Assembly: GCF_004310285.1 (NCBI RefSeq)
Contig: NZ_SISF01000027.1
Location: forward strand, 62,001-126,000
Origin: Agrobacterium cavarae
Lineage (GTDB): Bacteria; Pseudomonadota; Alphaproteobacteria; Rhizobiales; Rhizobiaceae
Length of the DNA stretch: 64,000 nucleotides
Direction of reading: 5' to 3'
Shown here: one piece after another, positions 15,897 to 25,083 of the stretch
Position numbering within the stretch: position 1 is the first letter of the stretch
Layout of the letters: each line of letters begins with the position of its first letter
The notes under the pieces: generated by a model
What the model saw: the letters and a program-made list of their open reading frames with translations, nothing else
Databases searched by the model: none
Told to the model about the DNA's origin: nothing
Made by a program: the position numbers and the translations under genes

Positions 15897-18192
15897 CGTT
15901 TCCATTGCATACTAAAGATGGGAGAGGGCTGTGTGAGTGAAGATGACCTCCGTCTGGCATATGGTTCGATCTCAATACATCGGCGAGGGGCTGGTAGACC
16001 GAGCGGGTATTCTCTGTGGTGATATCGCTAGAAAGAAGTCCGTTGAAGCAAGGTCGGTTATCGTCCCAACCGGGATGATTGATGATCGGATAAAGGCAGA
16101 TGCCCTCGAGAGGCACACCTGCCTGCATCGCTTTCGCTGCTTGCGAAGCCACATATTCGAACCATTCCGCTCGCCGCTCGTCTTCGATACCCGTCTCGGC
16201 AATCAGAATAGGTCGGCCATAGCGGGCATAGGTTTCAGCCAGTATCTTGCTCAGCGGCTTGTAAAGTGGATGGCCGATATCGATCGGAGGACCGCCGTGG
16301 ATCCACTGATTGTTGAAATAGTAATTGACGCCGATGATATCGAGAAGCTCCGGCCTACCACCGATTTGGGGCCACATTCTTCCTGCGATAAGGTCCCAAC
16401 CTTGAAACTGCGCTTGCCTGTGGCCTTCGCTGGCACCCGCTTCCCACGGTCGGGTGGGATCGGTGATGACGTTGATGACCGGATCACAGTGAACGAAACG
16501 CGCTCGCGGCTCGATCATGAGGATAGTTTCCATCGCAGCAATCGCCGCTCGGGCAAGCTGTACCTTGAGCTCGTATCCGCGGCCATTCGCAAAGGGGTTG
16601 AGATAGCCGGCATCTCCGCCGCCCCAGGAGAAGAAAGAGATTTCGTTGACGGGGCAATAGAACGGGACATCATCGCTCTCCTCACGCACCAATCGGGCAC
16701 ATGCGCCGGCAAACAGGGCAAATCGATCCACAAACTGCGGCGACCAAATGTCAAGATCGTCCGGCCATCCATAGTGCAGCAAGTCCCAGATCACCTGCGT
16801 TCCGGTTGATTGGGCCGCCCTTAGCATCGGACGAATGCTTGACCAGTCATAGCCGCCTTGTCTTTCGATAAGATGCCAACGAAAGCCATCGCGAACGGTT
16901 CGAATGTTGAAGTCTGCAAGCTGGTTGTAATCTGGAGCCGCATGCACGTCGTGACCGACCGCAGCAATCATGTCGAGACGTCGACCTTCAGCTGAGCCGG
17001 TAGAGCGGAGCCGGTGCGTCGAGCATTCGAAGCCGCCTTGTAAGAAAGACTTGAACAGACCCGTCGGTCCAGAAGGCTTTCGCCCATTCAGCACCTCAGC
17101 GAACAGCTTTTCCCATTGAGGAAGGACAGCTGTAACGCTGTATGTGGCTTCCACCTTCCGTCGGAGCGCTTGTCCTAGGGTCTCACGCAAAGCCGGGCTT
17201 GCGACCAGACGTTCCATGGCTTCGGCAACGACGGAGGGATTGTTATACGGCACGAAAATACCGCTCACACGGCCTTCTATCTGCTGCATCGCGCCGTTGT
17301 CGGGTGTGGCAATGACGGGGAGGGCGGCAGCGCCGGCTTCCGCGATGACATGTGGCATGCCTTCGCCCTTTGACAACCAAACAAATATGTCCATGGCCGA
17401 CAGCAGGGTCGGGATATCCTTTCGATCACCCAGAAAGCGCAACACGCGGTCCAAATTTCGGCTCGTTGCAAGTGACTGCAGGTGTACAGCATAGTCTGGA
17501 AGGAAGGCGTCCGGTCCGCCGATGATCACGAAGCGGGTTCTCGGATCGCGGGCATGAACCAGTGCCGCGGCTTCGATGAAATCCTCGACGTTTTTTTTGG
17601 GATCCAGCCTGCCGACCCAGCCGATAAGGGTCTCGTCCGGGTTCACGCCAAGCGATGTTCTTATGGCGGCCCTTTGATGAACTTCGAAATCCGACAGTTC
17701 TACCATCGACGGAATTTCGATGGCATCACCTTCTCGCCCCGGCATGACAGATGCGGCTGCGTCTCGGATAGAGCGGCAGACGCCGACATAGCGACTGGTG
17801 AAATGCTTCGGTCCGGCAAGCGCCTCAGAGACCAGCCCGCCATGTTCGATAAGCGGCGGGTGCCAGTGCAGCCGTTCCAGCGCAGGATAGATATCGGCGA
17901 CGTTCTGGCAGGATATGACGATGTCATAACCTGGTATCTTGTTGGCGAGATAGGCAACAGTGTCTTCAAATGAAAGGTGGTAGGGGGTGGTATCCACCTC
18001 TACTCCAAGTTCTCGCAGTTGCTCGTGCGTCTGGTGCGGCATGTTCGGCTTGTGGAAACAGGCAACGACATCCAGACGATAGCGGCTGCGATCCAGATGC
18101 CGGGCGAGAAGCCTGACTTCCGTCTCCTCGCCGCCCACGACCAGCCATGCGAAGACGAAGAGAATGCGAATGGGTTGTTCGTGAAGCGTCAT
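15883..18192 (-). CDS. Fusion: GT4 glycosyltransferase + GH1-like glycoside hydrolase
   Basis: A 769-aa two-domain cytosolic protein. Residues 1-370 are a GT-B glycosyltransferase of family 4: VVGGEETEVRLLARHL, LIGWVGRLDPKKNVEDFIEA and the donor motif GEGMPHVIAEAGAAALPVIA. From about residue 386 (GGFECSTHR) a second domain resembles GH1 beta-glucosidase. It has DGFRWHLIERQGGYDW, the acid/base Glu517 in CPVNEISFF and the candidate nucleophile Glu666 in ILIAETGI; GVNYYFN is also GH1-like. No signal peptide is visible, so the hydrolase works inside the cell, perhaps as a transglycosidase or for editing. The start overlaps the stop of the 1,080-aa gene (ATGA); the longer upstream frame is excluded. 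Confidence 0.85.
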   Translation of the reverse strand: MTLHEQPIRILFVFAWLVVGGEETEVRLLARHLDRSRYRLDVVACFHKPNMPHQTHEQLRELGVEVDTTPYHLSFEDTVAYLANKIPGYDIVISCQNVADIYPALERLHWHPPLIEHGGLVSEALAGPKHFTSRYVGVCRSIRDAAASVMPGREGDAIEIPSMVELSDFEVHQRAAIRTSLGVNPDETLIGWVGRLDPKKNVEDFIEAAALVHARDPRTRFVIIGGPDAFLPDYAVHLQSLATSRNLDRVLRFLGDRKDIPTLLSAMDIFVWLSKGEGMPHVIAEAGAAALPVIATPDNGAMQQIEGRVSGIFVPYNNPSVVAEAMERLVASPALRETLGQALRRKVEATYSVTAVLPQWEKLFAEVLNGRKPSGPTGLFKSFLQGGFECSTHRLRSTGSAEGRRLDMIAAVGHDVHAAPDYNQLADFNIRTVRDGFRWHLIERQGGYDWSSIRPMLRAAQSTGTQVIWDLLHYGWPDDLDIWSPQFVDRFALFAGACARLVREESDDVPFYCPVNEISFFSWGGGDAGYLNPFANGRGYELKVQLARAAIAAMETILMIEPRARFVHCDPVINVITDPTRPWEAGASEGHRQAQFQGWDLIAGRMWPQIGGRPELLDIIGVNYYFNNQWIHGGPPIDIGHPLYKPLSKILAETYARYGRPILIAETGIEDERRAEWFEYVASQAAKAMQAGVPLEGICLYPIINHPGWDDNRPCFNGLLSSDITTENTRSVYQPLADVLRSNHMPDGGHLHSHSPLPSLVCNGNEKRP

Positions 18193-21100
18193 TCGTTGAC
18201 CGCGAAGATGATTTGCAGAAAATCCGGGCGGTTCGTGACGAGGTCTGCCAGGAATTGCGGGCCGTCTGCGAAAGGGACAACATGCGTGATCATGTGCTCG
18301 CGAATGATCTTGCCGTGTGATTGGAGGAGCCCGATGGTTTCGTGCGCCAGGCGCCGCCTTGTCCACAGGCAATCCAGTCCGCGCGGGACGCGATTGATCT
18401 GGGCACAGCGAATGTTGAGGCCATTGTGGTGGAATTCCTCGCCAAGCCGCAGCGCGTCAGCCCCACCCTGATAGAAGGCGAGATCAATGACCGTGCCCTG
18501 CGGACGAAGCGCTTTAAGCGCGACGTGCAGACTTTGGGGGTGCGCCCGGGTCTGGAACACGAAGTCTGCACCGCGATCCCCTCCGCCATTGTGCCAACGG
18601 GCTTTGGTGTGCTGCCAGGCAGCATCCTCTGTCATGGCCATCAATCCCATTGATTGCGCCTTGTTGCGGCGAAATTCCGAGGGATCGGCGATGATGACAT
18701 CGAGTGCACCTGCCCTTTGTGCAAATAGCGCCGTCATCAGACCGACCGTGCCTGCACCAATAATGACAACTTGGCGACCCGCAATTCCTGAACCGAAGTT
18801 GGATATCGTCTGTCCCAGCGCATCCGCATCCGCGTGGAGAATGCCGTTGGCAGCGATTGGGCCCATCTGCGCAACGAAGACGCCGAGCATGGCGTCGATG
18901 TCGTCAGGCATCGGCACCAGCACATCGTGAAACGGGTCCGCCGTGTGACCGGATTTATGCGCATAGGTGGTCGCGAGAATATCGCCTTCACCAAAACCGG
19001 AGGCGCGGGATTCTGCAACACGTGCTACTTCCATATAGCCGAGGAAGGGGACCGGATAATTCAGGTCCGGTTCGTTTTGCAGGAATACGCCGCGTCCCGG
19101 ATCAAACCGGGAGTGAAAGTAAGGATTTGTGTTTTTCATGAAGGTGAGTTCGGTACCTGCCGAAAAACCGGTATAGAGCGTGTCCATCCGCACCTGACCG
19201 TCGCCGGGAGGACCCTCCTCGTAATCAAAGAAAAAAGCCTTTCCCGGTGCCTCGATGCCGAGCGAACGGATGATGCGGTGACCAGGCGCCAGCCCAGGTG
19301 GCGGGTCATTTCGCGGCTCATGATGGAGCGGTGAAGCAGGGTTGCGAGTGACGGTGGGTTGGTCGACCGCCACGGGCTCGCCGCTGCGAGCCGATTGCAC
19401 AACGGCGAGGGCGATGCGATGGGTGGCAAGCGCATCCTGATAGGTGCAGCGTATATGGTTTTCACCTCCACGCACTGCGTCGATGAAATCGCGGTCTTCA
19501 CGCCAGACCGGATCGCCATCCGCACGGCGGGTCGGTCGCCCCGCACCAACGTCTACCATGATATCATGGTCGGTCAGCTCAATGGCCAAACGATCCGCAA
19601 AAATGTTGAGACCGATCCGGTGACTCCAGCCAAGCAGGCATGTGGATGAGATGTTGGCGATGACCCCGGACTGAAAGGTGAGACTTGCGGTGGTGACGCC
19701 GGGCACGTCGAAACCGGGAAAATTACTCCGATCCTTGAAACCGACACGGCCATAGACATCGGTGACTTCCCCGACAAGATAGCGAGCCAGATCGATGATG
19801 TGGGTGGTCTGCTCCACAATCTGTCCACCGGACATCTCCGACTTCCACCACCATTGCGGCGGCGGGGTTTGGTCCAGCCAGTAGCCCGAAAGAAGCTGGG
19901 CGGGATTATCCTGGAGCAGGTTGCGAGCTTCCTCGACTGTATCGAGGTAGCGCCAGTGATAGCCGACGCCGGTAATCAGATCGGCAGCCGTGACGGCGGC
20001 GCTCAGTTCTTCCGCCAATGCCAGATCCAGGGTGATCGGCTTTTCAACGAAGAACGGGATGCCTTTGGCGATCAGATCCCGCTCGGCCTCACCGTGGGCA
20101 AATGGTGGCACGCAGATATACACGGCGTCCAGCGGCTGTGCTTCCAGCATGTCGCGGTGGCTCTCAAAGGCCCTCGCACCGAAGCGGCTGGCGGCCTGTT
20201 CGGCGCGGGCGAAATCCGGATCAGCAAAAGCGACGAGCGCGACATCCTCAAAACGGCTGAGAATATCCAGATGGCGGTTGGCAATGCCGCCCGCGCCGAT
20301 GAAGCCGATACGCGTTTTTTCCATGGAAGCGTGTCCTTGTGTGAGGGGTGCGGCGTGCGAAAGAACGCGCTGGTAAACGGCGGCGGTCTCGGTCGCCATG
20401 CGCTGGGCGGAAAAGAGTGTCTGAAAACGTTGCGCGCCGAATTGCCCGGCGACCCTTGCGGCTGCGGGATCTTCAAGCGCGCTGATAAGCACCTGCGCCA
20501 GCGAGGCAGGATTGCCGGGGTCGGCGAGAAAGGGATGGCAGGAGCCGAGCGCTTCGATATTTCCACCGATATTGGTCGCGACGACCGGGAGCCCGATGGA
20601 CATGGCTTCCAGCATGGCCAGCGGCAATCCTTCAAATTTGGAAGGAAGAACGAAGAGATCAGCCAGCGCCATGAGATCGGCGATATCGGTTCTGTGGCCC
20701 AGGAACAGGATCTGCTGTTGGAGGGACGCTGCCTCTACCAGAGCCTTGATCGCTCCCAGTTCTTCGCCCCTGCCGACCAGAAGGAGGACAGTATCCGGGT
20801 GGGCAGCTAGAACGGCTGGCATTGCCGCGATCAGGCTTGCATGGTCTTTCTGCCTGGAAAAGCGAGCAACGGACAGAAGAACGGTTTTACCCTCAAGTCC
20901 GTCGACTGGAGGCGCTTGTCTCTTCCCGTCCGGTCTCAGTGCGAAGATACCGTTGCGGACAAGGCTGATATGTTCTGGATCGACACCATTATCCTCGAAA
21001 CTGTCGAGGGCGGCTTGTGATACGGCGATGCGGTGGGAAAGCGATGCGCACTGGCGGGCGTAGTTCTGCTGTTGGTCCGTGTCCGTCAAAAGATAGGGCA

Positions 21101-21431
21101 GGTGTTCGGTTCTGATGACAGCTATGTTGGCATCAAGACCCGCCGTTGCAATTTGATGTCCTTCCCAGCCGATACCTGCATGGACATGCAGGAGCGATGT
21201 GCCGGTGGCATGCAGCCAATACCCGAATGTTTCGATATCATCGATGACCTTGATGGCTAGCCCGGAGCGTGCGGCTCGCGACAGGAGATCGCCCTCGGTG
21301 TCGGCATAGGCCGCAACGGTTACGCTCCACTCCTCGTCAAGAGCACGGGCCAGTGTCAGCATGTGCTCGCCCATGCCGGATGGATCGAGACTATCGGTTG
21401 CAAGGACGATCCTGCGAGGTTTTTCGCTCAT
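18189..21431 (-). CDS. Triple fusion: GT4 + Gfo/Idh/MocA oxidoreductase + MDR dehydrogenase
   Basis: A 1,080-aa protein with three catalytic modules. Residues 1-360 form a GT4 glycosyltransferase (TVLLSVARFSRQKDHASLI; donor motif SKFEGLPLAMLEAMSIGLPV). Residues 371-690 form a Gfo/Idh/MocA NAD(P)-dependent sugar oxidoreductase (RIGFIGAGGIANRHLDIL; substrate motif EKPITLD; HIIDLARYLVGEV). Residues 715-1,080 form a medium-chain dehydrogenase lacking the usual catalytic Zn cysteine (TGFSAGTEL) but with Rossmann VVIIGAGTVGLMTALFA. Gfo/Idh plus MDR bi-domain proteins are known; the added GT4 is unusual. It probably oxidises or epimerises a sugar before or after transfer. Both ends overlap neighbouring genes by four bases. 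A potential internal start lies at 20,324. Confidence 0.85.
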   Translation of the reverse strand: MSEKPRRIVLATDSLDPSGMGEHMLTLARALDEEWSVTVAAYADTEGDLLSRAARSGLAIKVIDDIETFGYWLHATGTSLLHVHAGIGWEGHQIATAGLDANIAVIRTEHLPYLLTDTDQQQNYARQCASLSHRIAVSQAALDSFEDNGVDPEHISLVRNGIFALRPDGKRQAPPVDGLEGKTVLLSVARFSRQKDHASLIAAMPAVLAAHPDTVLLLVGRGEELGAIKALVEAASLQQQILFLGHRTDIADLMALADLFVLPSKFEGLPLAMLEAMSIGLPVVATNIGGNIEALGSCHPFLADPGNPASLAQVLISALEDPAAARVAGQFGAQRFQTLFSAQRMATETAAVYQRVLSHAAPLTQGHASMEKTRIGFIGAGGIANRHLDILSRFEDVALVAFADPDFARAEQAASRFGARAFESHRDMLEAQPLDAVYICVPPFAHGEAERDLIAKGIPFFVEKPITLDLALAEELSAAVTAADLITGVGYHWRYLDTVEEARNLLQDNPAQLLSGYWLDQTPPPQWWWKSEMSGGQIVEQTTHIIDLARYLVGEVTDVYGRVGFKDRSNFPGFDVPGVTTASLTFQSGVIANISSTCLLGWSHRIGLNIFADRLAIELTDHDIMVDVGAGRPTRRADGDPVWREDRDFIDAVRGGENHIRCTYQDALATHRIALAVVQSARSGEPVAVDQPTVTRNPASPLHHEPRNDPPPGLAPGHRIIRSLGIEAPGKAFFFDYEEGPPGDGQVRMDTLYTGFSAGTELTFMKNTNPYFHSRFDPGRGVFLQNEPDLNYPVPFLGYMEVARVAESRASGFGEGDILATTYAHKSGHTADPFHDVLVPMPDDIDAMLGVFVAQMGPIAANGILHADADALGQTISNFGSGIAGRQVVIIGAGTVGLMTALFAQRAGALDVIIADPSEFRRNKAQSMGLMAMTEDAAWQHTKARWHNGGGDRGADFVFQTRAHPQSLHVALKALRPQGTVIDLAFYQGGADALRLGEEFHHNGLNIRCAQINRVPRGLDCLWTRRRLAHETIGLLQSHGKIIREHMITHVVPFADGPQFLADLVTNRPDFLQIIFAVNE

Positions 21432-22684
21432 AGACCGGGCACGCCTACGACTTCGCCGAGGATAATTGGTTTGCTGGCAGCTGTCTTCCGCGAGGTGCCT
21501 TTAGCAGCCTGCATATGGGCAAAACCGGTGCTGGAAATGACGCCGTCCACGAGCCCCTCCATCGCCAGGAATGTCTTGTCCCAGGACGAACCTTCCAGCA
21601 TCTGATCGACAGGTTTCCACCACGCGTTGCCGCTTCTTGCCAGCAACAGAGCATCGTCGCAGGCTTGCGCAAAATGCTGCGGATCGCTGGCGATAAAAAC
21701 CCCTTCCACCTCTCCATAATGACGGATGACATCCTTGATCGCCGTGCTGATCACAGGACGACCGGCGGCCAGATATTCTGGTGTCTTCGTAGGGCTGATG
21801 AATTGGGTGGAACCGTTCAATGCGAAAGGCATGAGGGCAGCGTCCCAGCCTGAGACGTAGGCTGGCAATTCGCCGTAATGTTTCTGTCCGAGATAGTGGA
21901 TATTCTGTGCCCTCGGCAAATCCTCCGGCGCAATCTTGGCGATCGGTCCGATGAAAATGAAGGAATAATCCGGCCTTGCCGCAGCCAGGGATGCAATGAG
22001 TTCGAGGTCCAGACGCTCATCGATGACGCCGTAATAACCAAGCTTTGGGCCGGAGATGGCTTGCTGATCGGCCGGCTCAACAACCCTTTGCCGGGCTTGG
22101 TGAAAATGATCGACATCGACACCAGATGGGAACGGGTGGATGTTGCTATGCTGCTTGCATTTCGCCTCATAAAGGCTGTAGCCGCCGGTGAAGACAACAT
22201 CGGCCCGCGCCATCAATGCAGCTTCCATGTCCTTCATGCGGTCCGGTGCGAACCTGAAGTTCGCAAGCTCGTCCATGCAATCATAAATGACCGCGGCCGC
22301 ATCGATATGACGCGCAAACTCGTACATCGCGGGCGTGTAAAACCAGAGAATTGGCCGTCGTGCGCCTGACATTGCTAGAAACTCATCCAGAAGTCGACTT
22401 AAGGCCAGGTTACGCTCGGCTGCATTCCACCAATGAGGAACACGCGGGCGTATCGATTTGACGGTAGTGCCCTCGAATGGATGGATTTCAAAGTAAGCGA
22501 GATGGTGGTCTGTAGGTATATATTCTTCGAAGAAAAAGACAGCTCTCTGCTTCGCAAAGCGGGCCATCAAATGCTGGGGACGCTGTAGGACGAAATCCCA
22601 CCGCAAATGCGAAAAACAGATGAGCGGTGCTTCCCGCTCGTTGATTGCAAGTGACTGCGAGGAGATCGAACTAGAAAGGTTCAT
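21428..22684 (-). CDS. GT-B glycosyltransferase
   Basis: A 418-aa cytosolic GT-B fold transferase. It begins with the motif ICFSHLRWDFVLQRPQHLMARF, typical of a family often found beside sugar-modifying enzymes. The middle carries VIYDCMDELANFRFAP, and the C-terminal donor site FISPTKTPEYLAAGRPVIST. The sugar donor and acceptor are unknown. Its stop overlaps the ATG of the triple fusion, and 71 nt separate it from the transferase upstream, so the four genes form one operon. No membrane helix or signal is seen. Confidence 0.85.
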   Translation of the reverse strand: MNLSSSISSQSLAINEREAPLICFSHLRWDFVLQRPQHLMARFAKQRAVFFFEEYIPTDHHLAYFEIHPFEGTTVKSIRPRVPHWWNAAERNLALSRLLDEFLAMSGARRPILWFYTPAMYEFARHIDAAAVIYDCMDELANFRFAPDRMKDMEAALMARADVVFTGGYSLYEAKCKQHSNIHPFPSGVDVDHFHQARQRVVEPADQQAISGPKLGYYGVIDERLDLELIASLAAARPDYSFIFIGPIAKIAPEDLPRAQNIHYLGQKHYGELPAYVSGWDAALMPFALNGSTQFISPTKTPEYLAAGRPVISTAIKDVIRHYGEVEGVFIASDPQHFAQACDDALLLARSGNAWWKPVDQMLEGSSWDKTFLAMEGLVDGVISSTGFAHMQAAKGTSRKTAASKPIILGEVVGVPGL

Positions 22685-22755
22685 TGAGGCATCCGGGTTT
22701 GAGGACGTAACCGAACCGGACGCAATTAGCTTTGTTCCGGACGAGGGGAAACTTT

Positions 22756-23916
22756 CTAACTCTTTGACCTGCGCATGATTTTGCGCAGTTTTTCAACGGA
22801 GTGCGGCCACGTCCAATTGTCGATCACGGCTTGCCGGGGAGAAAAATCATCGAGTTTTTCCAGCATCAACAAAATCGCTTCGTGAAAGCTTTCTGCCGGT
22901 GCGGCCCATCCCGTCTTGGGAGTGATGTATTGCAATCCGCAGCGCAGCCGACTGTTGGCGAGAACAGGAAGACCGGCCAGCATATATTCAGTGAGGATGG
23001 CGGGGGCACCGTCATCAATGCCACAGACGACGCCGATCTTGGCGAGGTTCATCAGTTGGTTGACCTCTGCGAAGGGAACACCTGGCGGGCCGATGAAGTC
23101 AACGTCAATACCGAGGTCAAGCGCACGTTGGCGCAAGTCATCGCCCAGTTCCCCATAGCCGAAAACGCACAGACTGCGGATCGATCGCGGCAGCTTTTCC
23201 AAAGCGTCGAACAGGATGTCGTGACGTTTATAGGCTTGGGCAGCAGCGACATAGACGATGTCGTAGGGTTTCGGTCCAACAATGGGGTGGAACTGCGTTT
23301 CTGATGCGAATTCAGGCCCGATCGGCAAAACCGCGGTTGCCATCTGCGGATGGCGCTGCCTCACCTCCTGTGATTGCCATTCAGCTCCTGTCAAAATCAG
23401 ATCGAAGCACTGACTCACCTCTGGCGGAATGCGTAGAGCAGGGGCATCAATGGAATTATATATTTTATAGCTTGGCCCGCAGGCGTTCAATATATCCTGT
23501 GAGACGCCAAGACCCCATATGCAAAGGATCTCCGGCGGGCCGAATGTGGCAAGATGGGCCACCATATCATTGGAGTGAAACGGTGCATTCGGTCCGTTCA
23601 TCTGAAATGCGCGGCGGATGATAAGGGGCGCTTGGCGCATGTCCGGCGCGGGAGGGATCTCACCGCGCCAATGGGTCCAAATTTCCACGACATCGACCAG
23701 ACCCGCTTTTACGCATGCAAGAGGCAGACGTTCAATATAACCGCCTTCGACGCGAACATCAGCCAACTCTGTGCATTGCGATGCGGGTTTGCCGCGTTCG
23801 CCGCTCTTCCATTGCATTTGGAACTCTTCAATAGACGGCACGACGCCCGAAAAGGCATCCCCGTCCTGGAAGTCGCTGATCACAACGAGGCGTCTGAGCG
23901 TTTGAGTTTGTCTCAT
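22756..23916 (-). CDS. GT-B glycosyltransferase, first gene of the glycosylation operon
   Basis: A protein of about 386 aa with a GT-B C-terminal half: YDIVYVAAAQAYKRHDILFDAL, then IGVVCGIDDGAPAILTEYMLAGLPVLAN, the donor-binding E-x7-E-like region. The N-terminal half is divergent (ISDFQDGDAFSGVVPSIEEF). The start is uncertain: GTG 23,940 would add eight residues without a ribosome-binding site, while ATG 23,916 has only GGA eleven bases upstream. It opens the minus-strand cluster, so the operon promoter should lie between it and 24,086. Confidence 0.78.
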   Translation of the reverse strand: MRQTQTLRRLVVISDFQDGDAFSGVVPSIEEFQMQWKSGERGKPASQCTELADVRVEGGYIERLPLACVKAGLVDVVEIWTHWRGEIPPAPDMRQAPLIIRRAFQMNGPNAPFHSNDMVAHLATFGPPEILCIWGLGVSQDILNACGPSYKIYNSIDAPALRIPPEVSQCFDLILTGAEWQSQEVRQRHPQMATAVLPIGPEFASETQFHPIVGPKPYDIVYVAAAQAYKRHDILFDALEKLPRSIRSLCVFGYGELGDDLRQRALDLGIDVDFIGPPGVPFAEVNQLMNLAKIGVVCGIDDGAPAILTEYMLAGLPVLANSRLRCGLQYITPKTGWAAPAESFHEAILLMLEKLDDFSPRQAVIDNWTWPHSVEKLRKIMRRSKS

Positions 23917-24085
23917 CGCGAACGTATTCCAATTTCGCACGAGTGGTTTTGGACGGCGCCCATCTTAGGAGTGGTGAGTTCCACCTCTAAGGAAAAAGGC
24001 CGCCCGAAAGCGGCCCAAATCATTTCCAGCGTGCGGCACGTACCCGCAAACCAAGGGCAACGGGAAGGCCCCTACCGATGTCGGT

Positions 24086-24688
24086 TCAGAGTGCGGGACG
24101 GTTGTAACGATCGCGCTCGGTCTTGATCTGGTCGGCGTCATAGGGATCAAGCGTGTCGTCGAAGCGGTTCCAACCCTCTTTTTTGTAAGCGTCACGGCGC
24201 GAGGCCGGGTCGACCAAGTTCGATCGCTTGAGAATAGCTTCCGCCTCCGGAACCATGCCGTCGTCCACCTTTGCGGTCACGATAGTGCCGCCACGGCGTA
24301 CGCCTTCCGCATAAACGTGAGCGTCTTCTTCAGAGACACCTGAGTCTGTCATGGCACCTACGATGCCACCTGCCGCACCACCCGCCACGGCACCAGCGGC
24401 GACGCCAGCAGCGGTTGCTGCGAGCCAACCGGCGGCCACGACAGGGCCGACACCCGGGATGGCCATGAGGCCGAGACCGGTCAGCAGACCACCTGCACCG
24501 CCCACAACTGCACCTATGCCAGCGCCCGTTCCAGCGCCTTCTGCGGCCTTGGATTCGCTGCCATCGTGGTGATGAGCGTTGTTCGAGACGATGCTGATGT
24601 CATTCGATGGCACGCCTGCTGCTTCTAGTTGAGTCACTGCCGAATGCGCATCCGCATTGTCGTCGAATAGTCCAGTTACAGTTTTCAT
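24086..24688 (-). CDS. General-stress-17M-like protein with Gly/Ala-rich membrane segment
   Basis: A 200-aa protein. Residues 1-45 (KTVTGLFDDNADAHSAVTQLEAAGV) match the start of the general stress protein 17M-like (heat-induced YflT) fold. Residues 50-125 are a glycine/alanine-rich hydrophobic stretch (GAGIGAVVGGAGGLLTG) that could span a membrane twice. DSGVSEEDAHVYAEGVRRGGTIVTAKV is a second fold half, and the acidic-basic C-tail is DRYNRPAL. Related proteins in rhizobia are osmotic or general-stress induced. ATG follows GAGGACAACC-type leader (AGGA in range). It stands alone, with its own promoter upstream. Confidence 0.75.
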   Translation of the reverse strand: MKTVTGLFDDNADAHSAVTQLEAAGVPSNDISIVSNNAHHHDGSESKAAEGAGTGAGIGAVVGGAGGLLTGLGLMAIPGVGPVVAAGWLAATAAGVAAGAVAGGAAGGIVGAMTDSGVSEEDAHVYAEGVRRGGTIVTAKVDDGMVPEAEAILKRSNLVDPASRRDAYKKEGWNRFDDTLDPYDADQIKTERDRYNRPAL

Positions 24689-24762
24689 CGGGTTGTCCTC
24701 GATTGCGTAAATAGTTGTGATCCAAGGTCTGGCCTTGAGATCACCGCCGGATGCACGCCGCG

Positions 24763-25083
24763 TTACTTGGCGACAATGTTGCCCTGATAATCCATGGAGA
24801 TCATGACGGACTTGCCGTCCTTCATTCCAGCGGCCATCCAGATTCCCTTGTCATCCTTCTTGAGGTCCTTGACGTCGGAATAGCCGGCTTCTTCTATGCG
24901 GCTTTTTGCCTGCGCTTCGGTGAAGCTGTTGGCACCCTCGACAGGAGCAGTCGGATTCTTGGTTTCAGGAGTCGCGACTGCAGGCGTGTTACCATCTGTG
25001 CTGGTTGCTGGAGCCGACGTTTGGGCAGCAACGGACATCGCTGTGGCGCTCAGCAGCGCCACTGCTAGGATGATCTTTTTCAT
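24763..25083 (-). CDS. Small periplasmic PepSY-like protein
   Basis: A 106-aa exported protein. Residues 1-20 (MKKIILAVALLSATAMSVAA) are a Sec signal peptide with an AxA-type cleavage site. A Thr/Pro/Ala-rich linker follows to about residue 48. The C-terminal half (SFTEAQAKSRIEEAGYSDVKDLKKDDKG, IWMAAGMKDGKSVMISMDYQGN) has the size and pattern of a PepSY domain. PepSY proteins are periplasmic inhibitors or ligand binders; no partner gene is adjacent. AGGAAACC precedes the ATG. Confidence 0.75.
   Translation of the reverse strand: MKKIILAVALLSATAMSVAAQTSAPATSTDGNTPAVATPETKNPTAPVEGANSFTEAQAKSRIEEAGYSDVKDLKKDDKGIWMAAGMKDGKSVMISMDYQGNIVAK

Noticed and set aside
15937-16809. 290-codon plus-strand frame opposite the GH1-like domain
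   Set aside because: Overlaps conserved catalytic regions on the other strand; no domain.
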